Assembly: GCA_937925565.1 (NCBI GenBank)
Contig: CALALM010000166.1
Coordinates: 1 to 8,453, forward strand
Source of the DNA: an uncultured Centipeda sp.
Lineage (GTDB): Bacteria > Bacillota > Negativicutes > Selenomonadales > Selenomonadaceae
Length of the DNA: 8,453 bases
Direction: 5' to 3'
Within the stretch, counting starts at the first letter, position 1. The number at the start of each line of letters is the position of its first letter. Of this stretch, positions 1 through 7,006 are shown one piece after another. A program made the translations under genes and the position numbers. The notes beneath the pieces are model-generated. The model saw only the letters and a program-made list of their open reading frames with translations. It was not told the DNA's origin and made no database searches.

Positions 1-41
1 GGTGGAAGAGGTCGTGAGTTCAAATCTCGTCGTTCCGACCA
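1..41 (+). tRNA. tRNA-Pro, 3' part (5' half outside the window)
   Basis: Only the 3' half is present; the window opens at the third anticodon base. Reading back from the encoded CCA (39-41): discriminator A at 38, 3' acceptor strand CGTTCCG (31-37), T-arm GTGAG/CTCGT (14-18 and 26-30, with two G-U pairs) around the loop TTCAAAT (19-25), variable loop AGGTC (9-13), and the 3' anticodon strand GGAAG (4-8). Bases 1-3 (G, G, T) fit tRNA positions 36-38. G36 restricts the codons to CNN. The G at position 72 (implying a C1-G72 pair) with A73 and the AGGTC variable loop is typical of bacterial tRNA-Pro. The isotype is inferred because anticodon positions 34-35 are not visible. Confidence 0.75.
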
Positions 42-55
42 TTTTTCAGCATAGG

Positions 56-85
56 AACCTCCGCGCGAGAGCGTGGAGGTTTTTT
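56..85 (+). terminator. Rho-independent terminator after tRNA-Pro
   Basis: An 11-bp stem (56-66 with 71-81, one G-U pair) closes a GAGA tetraloop at 67-70 and runs into six T residues (80-85). It starts 14 nt after the tRNA CCA, so it should end the tRNA transcript. It stops only 5 nt before the ribosome binding site of the next gene, so it may also limit read-through into nfeD-floA. Confidence 0.85.
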
Positions 86-106
86 CGCGTAAGGAGGAGG
101 GTGTCT

Positions 107-739
107 GTGAACTTAATCGTAGATAACGGTGTTTTGCAAGTCCTGCTGCTTGCCGTCATGTTTCTCTCCATCATGGTGGAGATCAAGACGGGCGGTCTCG
201 GGGTGGGCGTTCTGCTCGGCATTGTCGCGGCAGCAGTGTTCTGGGGAAGTCAGTACACGCGTGGGCTTGTGGAGCTCTATCACATTGCGGTCTTTCTCGC
301 GGGCGTGCTGATGATTATTGTGGAGATTCTGCTGCCGACCGTAGGACTTCTTGCGGGGCTCGGCGTCGCGGCGATGCTCTACAGCATCGTACTTGCACTC
401 GGCGGCGACATCAGTGCACTTGCCGCACTCGGCATCGCGCTTGCGATCTCGGTCGTCCTCTTCCTGCTTATCGTCTCGCGTCTGCCGTCGAGCAAACTTT
501 GGAATAAGATTGTCCTGCAAAAGAGCGCGCGTACCGAGGAGGGCTATGTGAGCGCGATGGAGCAGTCGGAACTCGTGGGGAAATCGGGTGAAGTGCTCAC
601 GGAGCTGCGTCCTTCGGGGACGGTGCGTATTGACGGTCGCCCCGTGGATGTGATCTCCGAGGGCGCGTTTATCCAAAAGGGAAAAAGTATTGTTGTCCTG
701 TCCGTGAACGGCAGCCGCGTCGTTGTGCGTGAGGTGTAA
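107..739 (+). CDS. NfeD-family membrane protein, short form without protease domain
   Basis: This is a 210-aa membrane protein, partner of the flotillin encoded next. About five hydrophobic segments (roughly residues 7-24, 29-47, 56-75, 77-97 and 102-124) are followed by a soluble C-terminal part. Residues about 155-210 look like the NfeD OB-fold, with the pattern G-x-x-G-x-x-x-T-x-L-R-P-x-G and a later EGxFIxKG. Long NfeD proteins such as B. subtilis YqeZ carry an N-terminal ClpP-like serine protease; that domain is absent here, and the tRNA terminator immediately upstream leaves no room for it. The GTG at 107 is chosen because AAGGAGG (91-97) lies 9 nt before it; the in-frame GTG at 101 is too close. 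NfeD proteins are thought to help organise flotillin membrane domains, but the exact role is not settled. The gene leads an operon with floA, 33 nt downstream. Confidence 0.85.
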   Translation: MNLIVDNGVLQVLLLAVMFLSIMVEIKTGGLGVGVLLGIVAAAVFWGSQYTRGLVELYHIAVFLAGVLMIIVEILLPTVGLLAGLGVAAMLYSIVLALGGDISALAALGIALAISVVLFLLIVSRLPSSKLWNKIVLQKSARTEEGYVSAMEQSELVGKSGEVLTELRPSGTVRIDGRPVDVISEGAFIQKGKSIVVLSVNGSRVVVREV

Positions 740-772
740 TGTCGTTTTGTGGAATTTGCTAAGGAGGTACAA

Positions 773-1771
773 ATGGGAACACTGTTTGGAGGAGCATTCC
801 TCATTGTCATCGTTATTCTCGCCGTCTCGATTTTTCTGCATTTCGTGCCGCTTGGACTCTGGGTGTCCGCAATCTCGGCAAATGTCTCGGTCAGCATCGT
901 TTCGCTGATCGGCATGCGGCTGCGCCGTGTACCGCCCGGTCGCATTGTGCTGCCGCTCATCAAGGCGAACAAGGCGGGGCTCGATGTGAGCGTTAATCAA
1001 CTCGAGGCGCACTATCTCGCGGGCGGTAACGTGGATAAGGTGGTCGATGCACTCATTGCGTCGCACCGTGCGCAGATCAACCTGCCCTTTGAGCGTGCGG
1101 CAGCGATCGACCTCGCGGGGCGTGATGTGCTCGATGCTGTACAGATGAGTGTCAACCCGAAGGTCATCGAAACGCCGATCGTGTCTGCCGTCGCGGCGAA
1201 CGGCATCGAACTTAAGATCAAGGCACGCGTCACCGTACGTGCGAACATCGACCGCCTCGTGGGCGGTGCAGGTGAACCGACCATCATTGCGCGTGTCGGC
1301 GAGGGTATTGTTACGACGGTCGGCTCCTCGGAGAACCACAAGGATGTGCTCGCAAACCCGGACGACATCTCAAAGACCGTGCTCGGTAAGGGGCTCGATG
1401 CGGGTACGGCGTTTGAGATCCTCTCCATTGATATCGCGGATGTCGATGTCGGGCGCAACATCGGCGCAGAGCTGCAGACCGATCAGGCGGAGGCGGACAA
1501 GCGCATCGCGCAGGCAAAGGCGGAGGAGCGCCGCGCAATGGCGGTGGCACGCGAGCAGGAGATGAAGGCGTACACGCAGGAGATGGAGGCAAAGGTCGTC
1601 GAGGCGCAGGCAGAGGTGCCGCACGCGATGGCACAGGCGCTGCGCGAGGGCAAGCTCGGCGTGATGGACTACTATCAGCTCAACAACATCCAATCCGACA
1701 CCGATATGCGTCAGGCGATCAGCGCATCGGGAAAGGTGGATGAAAAGCATCCGACATCGCCCGTAAAGTGA
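773..1771 (+). CDS. floA: Flotillin-like protein FloA
   Basis: A 332-aa scaffold protein of functional membrane microdomains (lipid rafts), close to the B. subtilis FloA (YqfA) length. The N-terminal hydrophobic segment (about residues 5-33, with a FVPLGLW break) inserts into the membrane without crossing fully in family models. The SPFH/PHB domain follows (about 50-235) with very well conserved stretches such as [20 protein letters not shown] (114-133), [18 protein letters not shown] (163-180) and [13 protein letters not shown] (213-225). Residues about 236-285 are an Ala/Glu-rich coiled coil typical of flotillins, used for oligomerisation. The start at ATG 773 is set by AAGGAGG at 761-767 with a 5-nt spacer; an upstream in-frame GTG at 749 has no such site. 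It sits between nfeD and an unknown membrane-anchored gene, the same order as yqeZ-yqfA-yqfB in Bacillus. Family assignment is very secure. Confidence 0.97.
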   Translation: MGTLFGGAFLIVIVILAVSIFLHFVPLGLWVSAISANVSVSIVSLIGMRLRRVPPGRIVLPLIKANKAGLDVSVNQLEAHYLAGGNVDKVVDALIASHRAQINLPFERAAAIDLAGRDVLDAVQMSVNPKVIETPIVSAVAANGIELKIKARVTVRANIDRLVGGAGEPTIIARVGEGIVTTVGSSENHKDVLANPDDISKTVLGKGLDAGTAFEILSIDIADVDVGRNIGAELQTDQAEADKRIAQAKAEERRAMAVAREQEMKAYTQEMEAKVVEAQAEVPHAMAQALREGKLGVMDYYQLNNIQSDTDMRQAISASGKVDEKHPTSPVK

Positions 1772-1781
1772 GGGAAGTCCT

Positions 1782-2246
1782 ATGGAATACCTCATTGTCA
1801 TTGCGGTTGCGGTAGCGCTTGCCATCTTTGATGACCGCGTGCGCGGGAAGAAGAAGGTACCGCCGCCGACCGTGCCGCAGGATATTCCGCGCCCACAAAA
1901 ACGGGCAGAGAAGGGGCGGGTGTTCGATATCCCGCCGATACGCGGGATTCCCGCCGATGTGCAGGTCACAGTGGATGCGGAGGTACTGCGTGAACAGGAG
2001 CTGCGCATCAAGTGGGAGGAGGCGCGCAAGGAGGCGCAGCGCGCAAAGCGTGCGCGCGAGCGGGAGGAACGTGCGGCGCGCCTTGCGGCGGAGGAGGCAC
2101 AGGCGGCTGCCGTCCTTCCGCGCGCTACCGTTCGGGAAACTGTGATGATGTTTCCGCAGCTGACACCGGACACGATGAAGCAGGCGGTTGTGCTTGCTGA
2201 GGTACTTGGGAAGCCTCGTGCACTGCGCAGATTTCCTCGGCGATAA
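1782..2246 (+). CDS. Unknown membrane-anchored charged coiled-coil protein of the floA operon
   Basis: I do not recognise a named family. The 154-aa product has one N-terminal hydrophobic segment (residues about 3-16), a basic and proline-rich linker (21-40), a short ordered-looking part (47-68, with FDIPPIRGIPADVQVTV), a strongly charged Arg/Glu/Ala helix (about 68-108, probable coiled coil) and a C-terminal tail LTPDTMKQAVVLAEVLGKPR (127-146) ending very basic (RRFPRR). The tail looks like the conserved part and may bind a partner. The gene starts 10 nt after floA; AGGGAAG at 1771-1777 overlaps the floA stop and precedes ATG 1782 by 4 nt, so it is probably translated with floA. By position it corresponds to yqfB of Bacillus, but I cannot show homology. 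It may be an accessory factor of the flotillin complex (inference). Confidence 0.8.
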   Translation: MEYLIVIAVAVALAIFDDRVRGKKKVPPPTVPQDIPRPQKRAEKGRVFDIPPIRGIPADVQVTVDAEVLREQELRIKWEEARKEAQRAKRAREREERAARLAAEEAQAAAVLPRATVRETVMMFPQLTPDTMKQAVVLAEVLGKPRALRRFPRR

Positions 2247-2253
2247 AAAGTTC

Positions 2254-2290
2254 AAAAAATGAGGATTGCTCCGAGCAATCCTCATTTTTT
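2254..2290. terminator. Bidirectional rho-independent terminator
   Basis: A perfect 17-bp inverted repeat (2254-2270 with 2274-2290) has a 3-nt CCG loop. The arms begin with six A and end with six T, so both strands give a GC-containing stem followed by a U-tract. It lies between the convergent ends of the floA operon (stop at 2246) and the M48 peptidase gene (stop at 2302 on the other strand), and can end both transcripts. Confidence 0.93.
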
Positions 2291-2301
2291 AATGCCGTTA
2301 T

Positions 2302-3378
2302 TTATTTGATCTGATTGAGCAGGGCAGCAATCTCGGACGGGGCGGCATCATTTCCCGTACAGCTCATGATGGGTTGTGCGCCGAGCATAACGGTGCTCCC
2401 GTTCACATAAGCGTCCGCAGCGGCGTGACCGTTCTTGTACGCTGCCGCAAGATTCCCCATGACGAAGTAGGCGCGTTCGGCAGAACTCATGCCGGAGGCA
2501 GCCGCCGGTGTCAATAATTTTTTCTTGTTCACATAGACCACACCGCCCTCAACCGTGACCTTGCCGCCGCTTATCGCCGTGAGTTTCTTGGCATAGTTGT
2601 CGCGACGGGCGGCGTTCGACGGGTGATCGGCAGCGCCGGACATGATGTCAAATGCGCTCGCGGCGTTGTTGCCCGAGAGGTCGATGACGCGCTGCCACAC
2701 GGCTGCCGTTGCGCCGGGGTTGTAAGGCGAGCGCGAGATATACTCAAACGCGAGGTTGTCCGCCTCCCACTCCATCGGTTTTGTGAGCCCCTGTCCGCTC
2801 CATACGTTCGCCGCAATTGCACCGAGCACGGTACCCGTCGCATTTGCGAGAATGGAAGGACCCAAGGAACTCTTCATGCCCTTGGCGGGGTGATCCTTCT
2901 GCCCGTGTCCCATTTCATGCGCGAGCACAACTGCAATCTCGTCCTCGTTCGACAGGTAGCTGTAGAGTCCGACGTTGACGCTCATGTTGTGTCCCAGCGT
3001 GCAGAAGGCGTTGAAGCTGTCCTGCCTGTTGATGAAATAATTGTAGGGGCGGTCATAGACACTCGCGTCCATTGAGCCGATTGCCGCCGTGAGATTTGTA
3101 AAGATGCGGTCAAGCTGACTGTTCAGATCCTGGCGGTAGTAGACGCCATATTGTTCCTGGAGCTCGGCAAAGAGCTGCTGACGCCCCTCCTCAGTCGTGT
3201 TGTAATACCTGATCTGTTTGTTCATATCGTTTGCCGCGACCGCACCGCCGATGACGGCGCCAATGATACGTTCTGTGCTGTTTGCTTCGGCAGCGGGGAG
3301 CGGCAGGGCGATACCTGTCGTGATCGCTGCAGAGAGTGCGAGCGCAATTCCCCTACGCATCCATTTTTCCTTTTTCAT
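2302..3378 (-). CDS. Secreted M48-family zinc metallopeptidase
   Basis: A 358-aa exported peptidase. The N-terminus has a signal peptide: basic MKKEKWMRR, a hydrophobic core (about residues 10-28) and a probable cleavage site AEA-N at 32/33. The mature part starts with a glycine-rich stretch IIGAVIGGAVAAN (38-50). The catalytic core has HEMGH (H154, E155, H158) within VLAHEMGHGQKDH, and the third zinc ligand is probably E205 in MEWEADNLA (202-210). DHPSNAARRD (251-260) matches the conserved HPs-x-x-R region of M48 peptidases related to Oma1/BepA/LoiP. Two cysteines (C126, C340) could form a disulfide. Residues 270-358 are a less conserved C-terminal extension. In a diderm Firmicute it would act in the periplasm, perhaps in envelope protein quality control (inference). 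ATG 3378 is chosen because GGAGGAGGAGG (3394-3384) lies 5 nt before it; an in-frame TTG at 3396 lies upstream of that site. It is transcribed divergently from rny. Confidence 0.93.
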   Translation of the reverse strand: MKKEKWMRRGIALALSAAITTGIALPLPAAEANSTERIIGAVIGGAVAANDMNKQIRYYNTTEEGRQQLFAELQEQYGVYYRQDLNSQLDRIFTNLTAAIGSMDASVYDRPYNYFINRQDSFNAFCTLGHNMSVNVGLYSYLSNEDEIAVVLAHEMGHGQKDHPAKGMKSSLGPSILANATGTVLGAIAANVWSGQGLTKPMEWEADNLAFEYISRSPYNPGATAAVWQRVIDLSGNNAASAFDIMSGAADHPSNAARRDNYAKKLTAISGGKVTVEGGVVYVNKKKLLTPAAASGMSSAERAYFVMGNLAAAYKNGHAAADAYVNGSTVMLGAQPIMSCTGNDAAPSEIAALLNQIK

Positions 3379-3411
3379 AAGTTCCTCCTCCTCCAAATAA
3401 AGCCCTCAAAT

Positions 3412-3440
3412 ATTATATATGGGAATCGCACTTTCGTCTA
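3412..3440 (-). promoter_or_regulatory. Sigma-A-type promoter of the M48 peptidase gene
   Basis: On the minus strand, TAGACG (3440-3435, four of six matches to TTGACA) is followed after exactly 17 nt by a perfect TATAAT (3417-3412). The -10 box ends 33 nt before the ATG at 3378, giving a short leader that contains the purine-rich ribosome binding site. Confidence 0.7.
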
Positions 3441-3499
3441 TAGAGATGAGGTTATAAAACAGGAAGATCATTCATCAGCATGAACACATACAGGGGTAC

Positions 3500-3559
3500 A
3501 TAGAATTCTTGACACTATAGGCAAAAAACATTAAAATGAATAGAAGTATTCTATAGGCA
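3500..3559 (+). repeat. Degenerate tandem duplication around the rny promoter
   Basis: Two related units begin with ATAGAA (3500 and 3540) and end with CTATAGGCA (3515-3523 and 3551-3559). Unit one contains the palindrome AGAATTCT (3502-3509); unit two contains the 15-bp dyad 3540-3554, with arms ATAGAA and TTCTAT. The first unit covers the -35 box and part of the spacer; the second covers the likely transcription start. This could be a two-site operator, but no regulator is recognised. Confidence 0.45.
3509..3537 (+). promoter_or_regulatory. Sigma-A-type promoter of the rny operon
   Basis: A perfect TTGACA (3509-3514) and TAAAAT (3532-3537, five of six matches to TATAAT) are separated by exactly 17 nt. 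Transcription should start near 3544, leaving a leader of about 30 to 55 nt depending on the true rny start. No other promoter is evident before the next four genes, so it probably drives rny and its downstream partners. Confidence 0.85.
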
Positions 3560-3575
3560 TTGGCATTTTTGAACT

Positions 3576-5132
3576 GTGAAAAAGGAGGTGGCCGTTATTA
3601 TTACTGAATTACTAACGGTAATTATTGCTGTTGCCGTCGGTGCCGCAATGGGCTATGTTGCCCGGAGGCGCACGGCAGAGGCTCAAATAGGATCAGCCGA
3701 AGACGAGGCGAAGCGCATCGTCGAGGAGGCAGGCAAGAAGGCGGAGACAAAGCAGAAGGAAGCCCTGCTCGAGGCGAAGGAGGAGATCCAGCGTCAGCGA
3801 CAGGAGTTTGAGCGTGACACGAAGGAGCGCCGCAGCGAGATACAGCGTCTCGAGCGCCGTACAATCCAGAAGGAGGAAAATCTCGACCGCAAGCTGGAAT
3901 CCATCGAGAAGAAGGAAGAGGGGCTCGCGCGCAAGGAGGCGCGGATCGACAAGACACAGGCAGAGATCACGGCGCTCTACGAGAGTCAGAAGCAGGAGCT
4001 TGAGCGCGTCTCCGGTCTGTCTGCGGAGGAGGCGCGTACCATCCTCATGGCAGAGGCTGAGGAGGAGCTGAAACACGAGAAAGCACGCAAGATCAAGGAG
4101 TACATCCAGCAGACGAAGGATGAGGCGGACAAGGCAGCGCGTGAGATCCTGAGCGTTGCAATCCAGCGTTGTGCTGCCGATCATGTGGCAGAGACGACGG
4201 TATCCGTTGTGGCACTGCCGAACGATGAGATGAAAGGGCGCATCATTGGGCGTGAGGGGCGCAACATCCGCACCCTCGAAACACTGACGGGCATCGACCT
4301 CATCATCGACGATACACCGGAGGCGGTCATCCTTTCGGGCTTTGACCCCGTGCGCCGCGAGATTGCACGCATTGCGCTCGAAAAGTTGATTCAGGACGGA
4401 CGCATTCATCCCGCGCGCATCGAGGAGATGATTGAGAAGGCGCGACGCGAAGTCGATCAACGCATCAAGGAGGCGGGGGAGCAGGCGACGTTCGAGACGG
4501 GCGTCCACGGTATTCATCCCGAGCTTGTGCGTCTCCTCGGGCGCATGCGCTACCGTACGAGTTACGGGCAGAATGTGCTCGCGCACTCCATCGAGGTGGC
4601 GCATCTTGCGGGACTCATGGCGGCAGAACTCGAATGTGATGTCATGCTTGCCAAGCGCGGCGGACTCCTGCACGATATCGGCAAGGCGGTCAGCCACGAG
4701 GTCGAGGGACCCCATGTGACGGTCGGTGCCGATCTCGCACGCAAGTACCGCGAGTCCAAGGAAGTTATCAATATTATCGAATCCCATCACGGCGACGTGG
4801 AGACGACGACCGTCGAGGCGGTGCTTGTCGCGGCTGCGGATGCCGTCTCGGCGGCGCGTCCGGGGGCACGGCGCGAGAGCCTTGAGTCCTATATCAAACG
4901 CCTCAAAGCGCTCGAGGAAATTGCGGAGTCGTTCGAGGGTGTGGAGCGTTGCTTTGCGATCCAAGCCGGACGTGAGATCCGCGTGATGGTGAAGCCGGAC
5001 AAGGTGGACGATGCAGGGGCTGCCGTGCTTGTTCACGATATTGTGAAGAAAATTGAGGGCGACCTCGAGTATCCGGGGCAGATCAAGGCGACGGTGATTC
5101 GCGAGACGCGCGTCGTTGACTATGCAAAGTAA
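3576..5132 (+). CDS. rny: Ribonuclease Y
   Basis: A 518-aa (from the GTG at 3576) membrane-anchored endoribonuclease that starts decay of many mRNAs in Firmicutes. One transmembrane helix (about residues 8-28) is followed by a long charged coiled coil (about 35-195). A KH RNA-binding domain with the GxxG loop [10 protein letters not shown] (221-230) comes next, then an HD metal-dependent catalytic domain with H337, H366-D367 (LLHDIGK), H404/H405 and D422. Length and architecture match B. subtilis RNase Y (520 aa). The start is uncertain: GTG 3576 has no ribosome binding site before it, whereas AAAGGAGGTG (3581-3590) lies inside its codons 2-5 and points to an ATT at 3597, which would give 511 aa. 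Either start keeps the membrane anchor. It is the first gene of the operon that continues with the FIST-GGDEF gene 88 nt downstream. Confidence 0.96.
   Translation: MKKEVAVIITELLTVIIAVAVGAAMGYVARRRTAEAQIGSAEDEAKRIVEEAGKKAETKQKEALLEAKEEIQRQRQEFERDTKERRSEIQRLERRTIQKEENLDRKLESIEKKEEGLARKEARIDKTQAEITALYESQKQELERVSGLSAEEARTILMAEAEEELKHEKARKIKEYIQQTKDEADKAAREILSVAIQRCAADHVAETTVSVVALPNDEMKGRIIGREGRNIRTLETLTGIDLIIDDTPEAVILSGFDPVRREIARIALEKLIQDGRIHPARIEEMIEKARREVDQRIKEAGEQATFETGVHGIHPELVRLLGRMRYRTSYGQNVLAHSIEVAHLAGLMAAELECDVMLAKRGGLLHDIGKAVSHEVEGPHVTVGADLARKYRESKEVINIIESHHGDVETTTVEAVLVAAADAVSAARPGARRESLESYIKRLKALEEIAESFEGVERCFAIQAGREIRVMVKPDKVDDAGAAVLVHDIVKKIEGDLEYPGQIKATVIRETRVVDYAK
3581..3590 (+). 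promoter_or_regulatory. Strong Shine-Dalgarno sequence inside the nominal rny start region
   Basis: AAAGGAGGTG is nearly a full complement of the 16S rRNA 3' end. It lies downstream of the only standard upstream start (GTG 3576). Its GGAGG core ends at 3588, 8 nt before ATT 3597, which is in frame with rny; the in-frame GTG at 3588 overlaps the site and cannot use it. This site therefore argues for initiation at AUU 3597. Confidence 0.65.
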
Positions 5133-5150
5133 GCTGTTTTGAAGGAACGA

Positions 5151-5205
5151 ACGGAGGGGGCCGATCCCCCCCCGTTTCCGGGAGCCGCCAAATCGTACGG
5201 CGGTT
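5151..5205 (+). other. Two consecutive GC-rich hairpins between rny and the diguanylate cyclase gene
   Basis: Hairpin one pairs 5151-5160 with 5166-5175 (ten positions, one A-C mismatch, loop CCGAT) and contains a run of eight C. Hairpin two pairs 5183-5189 with 5199-5205 (seven pairs including one G-U, 9-nt loop). Neither is followed by a T-tract, so they are poor rho-independent terminators. They end 5 nt before the AAGGAGG of the next gene and could act as RNA processing or stability elements (inference). Confidence 0.5.
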
Positions 5206-5220
5206 CTGCAAGGAGGGCGT

Positions 5221-6993
5221 ATGCAGCAGCTGACATATATCGTTTCCGGTACCGCAGATGCCCTGCGCAAGGCGGAACAGGCGAAGGAGAAACTGGACCG
5301 CATTCCGCATATTGCGTCTCTGCTCATCACGATTGTAGCACCTTGTGAGATGCCGACAGCAAAGGCGATTCGGATGCGTAACGCGATCCGGGAACTGTTC
5401 CCGGATGCACGGATTCTGGTACACACCTGTGCGCTCAAGATGGCGGATCTGCGTCTTGATACCGAGGAGATCATGCTGACATTTACGGCGCTTGAGGCAT
5501 CGCAGGTGGAATTCGTTACCTTCAATGGAAACACATCGGATGCGGCGAGGAAGGCGCATTTTGTTCATTTTATCGAATCCCGTCCCCATACAAAGCTCAT
5601 TGAGTTCTTTGTGGTCGGTGTGATGGATCGGATTGATGATCTCTTTGAGGGCTTTTCAGCGATGGATGAGCGCATCGAGGTGTTCGGTGCCTTTGTTGAT
5701 GCTGCGCCCATGAATGCGCACGGCTACATCATTGCGGACGACGCGGAGATGCAGGTTGGAGTGCTCGCACTGGTGTTCCATGGCGAGACACTGGAAGTTC
5801 ATGTCGCACGTAATTTCGGCTGGAACCCGCTCGGACGTGAGATTGTTGCGACACGCGTGGACGGCTGTACGATCCGGGAACTCGACGGAGATATGCCGTT
5901 GAAGGTCTATGAGCGCTATTTCGGCATCAAGGGAGACGGCGATTTCAGCATGGATGCAGCGCTCTTTCCGCTCTGCTTTGAAGAGGAGGACGGCTCCATT
6001 TCGGCGCGTGTTCCGATCAAGATTGAGGAGGGCGGAGAGCTCACCTTCGGCATTCCGATGCAGCAGGGTACAAAGTTCCGCCTTGCCTATGGCGATCCCT
6101 ACGGGATTCTCGCCAAAGCGTCCGAGAATGCACGTGATATGTCGGCGTTCTCGCCGCAGGCTATCTTCGGAACCTCCTGTGTCGGGCATTATCTCCTGCT
6201 CGGTGAAGATGTGGTGACGGAGATGACGCCCTGCGCGGGTTTTCCCTCCTCGGTGGTCTTTGTGTTCGGTGAGGTGCGGCGCGTGGGTCGGCGCATCTCT
6301 ACGGCGCATCTGAATGTCCTGCTCGTGGGCATGAAGGAGGATCCCGGTTACGTCAAGAATATTCATCTGCAGACGAAGCGTGTGGCACATCTCTCCTATA
6401 ATCGGAAGATGCTCGCATACATGTCGCACTTCATTCGCGTCTCAGAGGAGGAGCTTTACACGGCGAACCGCCGCCTGACGCAGCTCGCAAGCCATGATGC
6501 GCTGACAAACCTACTGAACCGCCGCGAAATGGAGCGCCTCCTGAAGGACGCTGTCGCCAAGGCACAGGAGCATAAGACACCGCTCTCAGTCATCCTGATG
6601 GACATCGACCACTTCAAAGGAATCAATGACACCTTTGGGCATGACACGGGCGACAAGGTCCTCCTGACCGTCGCGGAAGCAATTTCCCACACGATCCGCG
6701 AGTCGGATGCGGGGTGTCGCTGGGGCGGAGATGAGTTCTTCATCATTCTCCAGGGGGCACCGCTGAGCGTCGCGGGCAGAGTCGGAGAACGCATCCGCCG
6801 CACGGTGGATGCGGCAGAGATGCCATCCGATCAGCATGTTACGGTCAGCGTCGGCGCAGCCGGATTTGACTCGGAGCGGGACAATGAACTCCAACTCTTT
6901 AAGAATGCCGACGAGGCACTCTATCAGGCAAAGAAGGCGGGGCGCAATGCCACATACGCCCTCGGTCTCGGTCGGGTCAGCAGCATCGAATAG
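5221..6993 (+). CDS. FIST-domain diguanylate cyclase (GGDEF)
   Basis: A 590-aa cytoplasmic signalling protein predicted to make cyclic di-GMP from two GTP. No transmembrane segment or signal peptide is seen. Residues about 1-385 resemble a FIST sensory module (FIST_N then FIST_C): key stretches are NFGWNPLGREIVATRVDG (198-215), then IRELDGDMPLKVYERYFGI (218-236), and a FIST_C-like part with a cysteine (C320) and FGEV (349-352). A linker helix leads into the GGDEF domain from SHDALTNLLNRREME (424-438). Expected active-site residues are present: D461, N469, D478 and the intact GGDEF (502-506). The inhibitory I-site RESD (493-496) lies five residues before GGDEF, so product inhibition is expected. 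FIST domains are proposed to bind small ligands such as amino acids; the ligand is unknown. ATG 5221 follows AAGGAGG (5210-5216) by 4 nt. The gene lies in the rny-ymdB operon; its stop overlaps the next ribosome binding site. Confidence 0.92.
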   Translation: MQQLTYIVSGTADALRKAEQAKEKLDRIPHIASLLITIVAPCEMPTAKAIRMRNAIRELFPDARILVHTCALKMADLRLDTEEIMLTFTALEASQVEFVTFNGNTSDAARKAHFVHFIESRPHTKLIEFFVVGVMDRIDDLFEGFSAMDERIEVFGAFVDAAPMNAHGYIIADDAEMQVGVLALVFHGETLEVHVARNFGWNPLGREIVATRVDGCTIRELDGDMPLKVYERYFGIKGDGDFSMDAALFPLCFEEEDGSISARVPIKIEEGGELTFGIPMQQGTKFRLAYGDPYGILAKASENARDMSAFSPQAIFGTSCVGHYLLLGEDVVTEMTPCAGFPSSVVFVFGEVRRVGRRISTAHLNVLLVGMKEDPGYVKNIHLQTKRVAHLSYNRKMLAYMSHFIRVSEEELYTANRRLTQLASHDALTNLLNRREMERLLKDAVAKAQEHKTPLSVILMDIDHFKGINDTFGHDTGDKVLLTVAEAISHTIRESDAGCRWGGDEFFIILQGAPLSVAGRVGERIRRTVDAAEMPSDQHVTVSVGAAGFDSERDNELQLFKNADEALYQAKKAGRNATYALGLGRVSSIE

Positions 6994-7006
6994 GAGGTGG
7001 GATCTT

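Noticed and set aside
2..106. Upstream extension of the nfeD reading frame to position 2
   Set aside because: It would translate through the tRNA-Pro and its terminator. The ribosome binding site at 91-97 places the start at GTG 107.
749..772. GTG start at 749 for floA
   Set aside because: No ribosome binding site precedes it, and the AAGGAGG at 761-767 serves ATG 773, which also gives the usual FloA length.
113..1339. Long open frame on the minus strand opposite nfeD and floA
   Set aside because: The composition (Arg, His, Asp rich) is typical of the reverse complement of GC-rich genes. It spans two well-identified genes on the other strand and has no domain.
3379..3396. TTG start at 3396 for the M48 peptidase
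   Set aside because: It lies upstream of and includes the ribosome binding site GGAGGAGGAGG. The ATG at 3378 is correctly spaced and begins a normal signal peptide.
5151..5175. Rho-independent terminator after rny
   Set aside because: The stem is strong but is followed by only three T residues before GC-rich sequence, so termination by this means is unlikely.
5133..5220. A c-di-GMP riboswitch ahead of the diguanylate cyclase gene
   Set aside because: The 88-nt gap holds two simple hairpins, and I could not find the conserved core of class I or II c-di-GMP riboswitches.
3693..5534. Very long open frame on the minus strand opposite rny and the start of the cyclase gene
   Set aside because: It is antisense to secure coding sequence in GC-rich DNA, has a Leu/Arg/Cys/His-rich nonsense composition, and shows no recognised domain. 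It runs across the hairpin region between two real genes.
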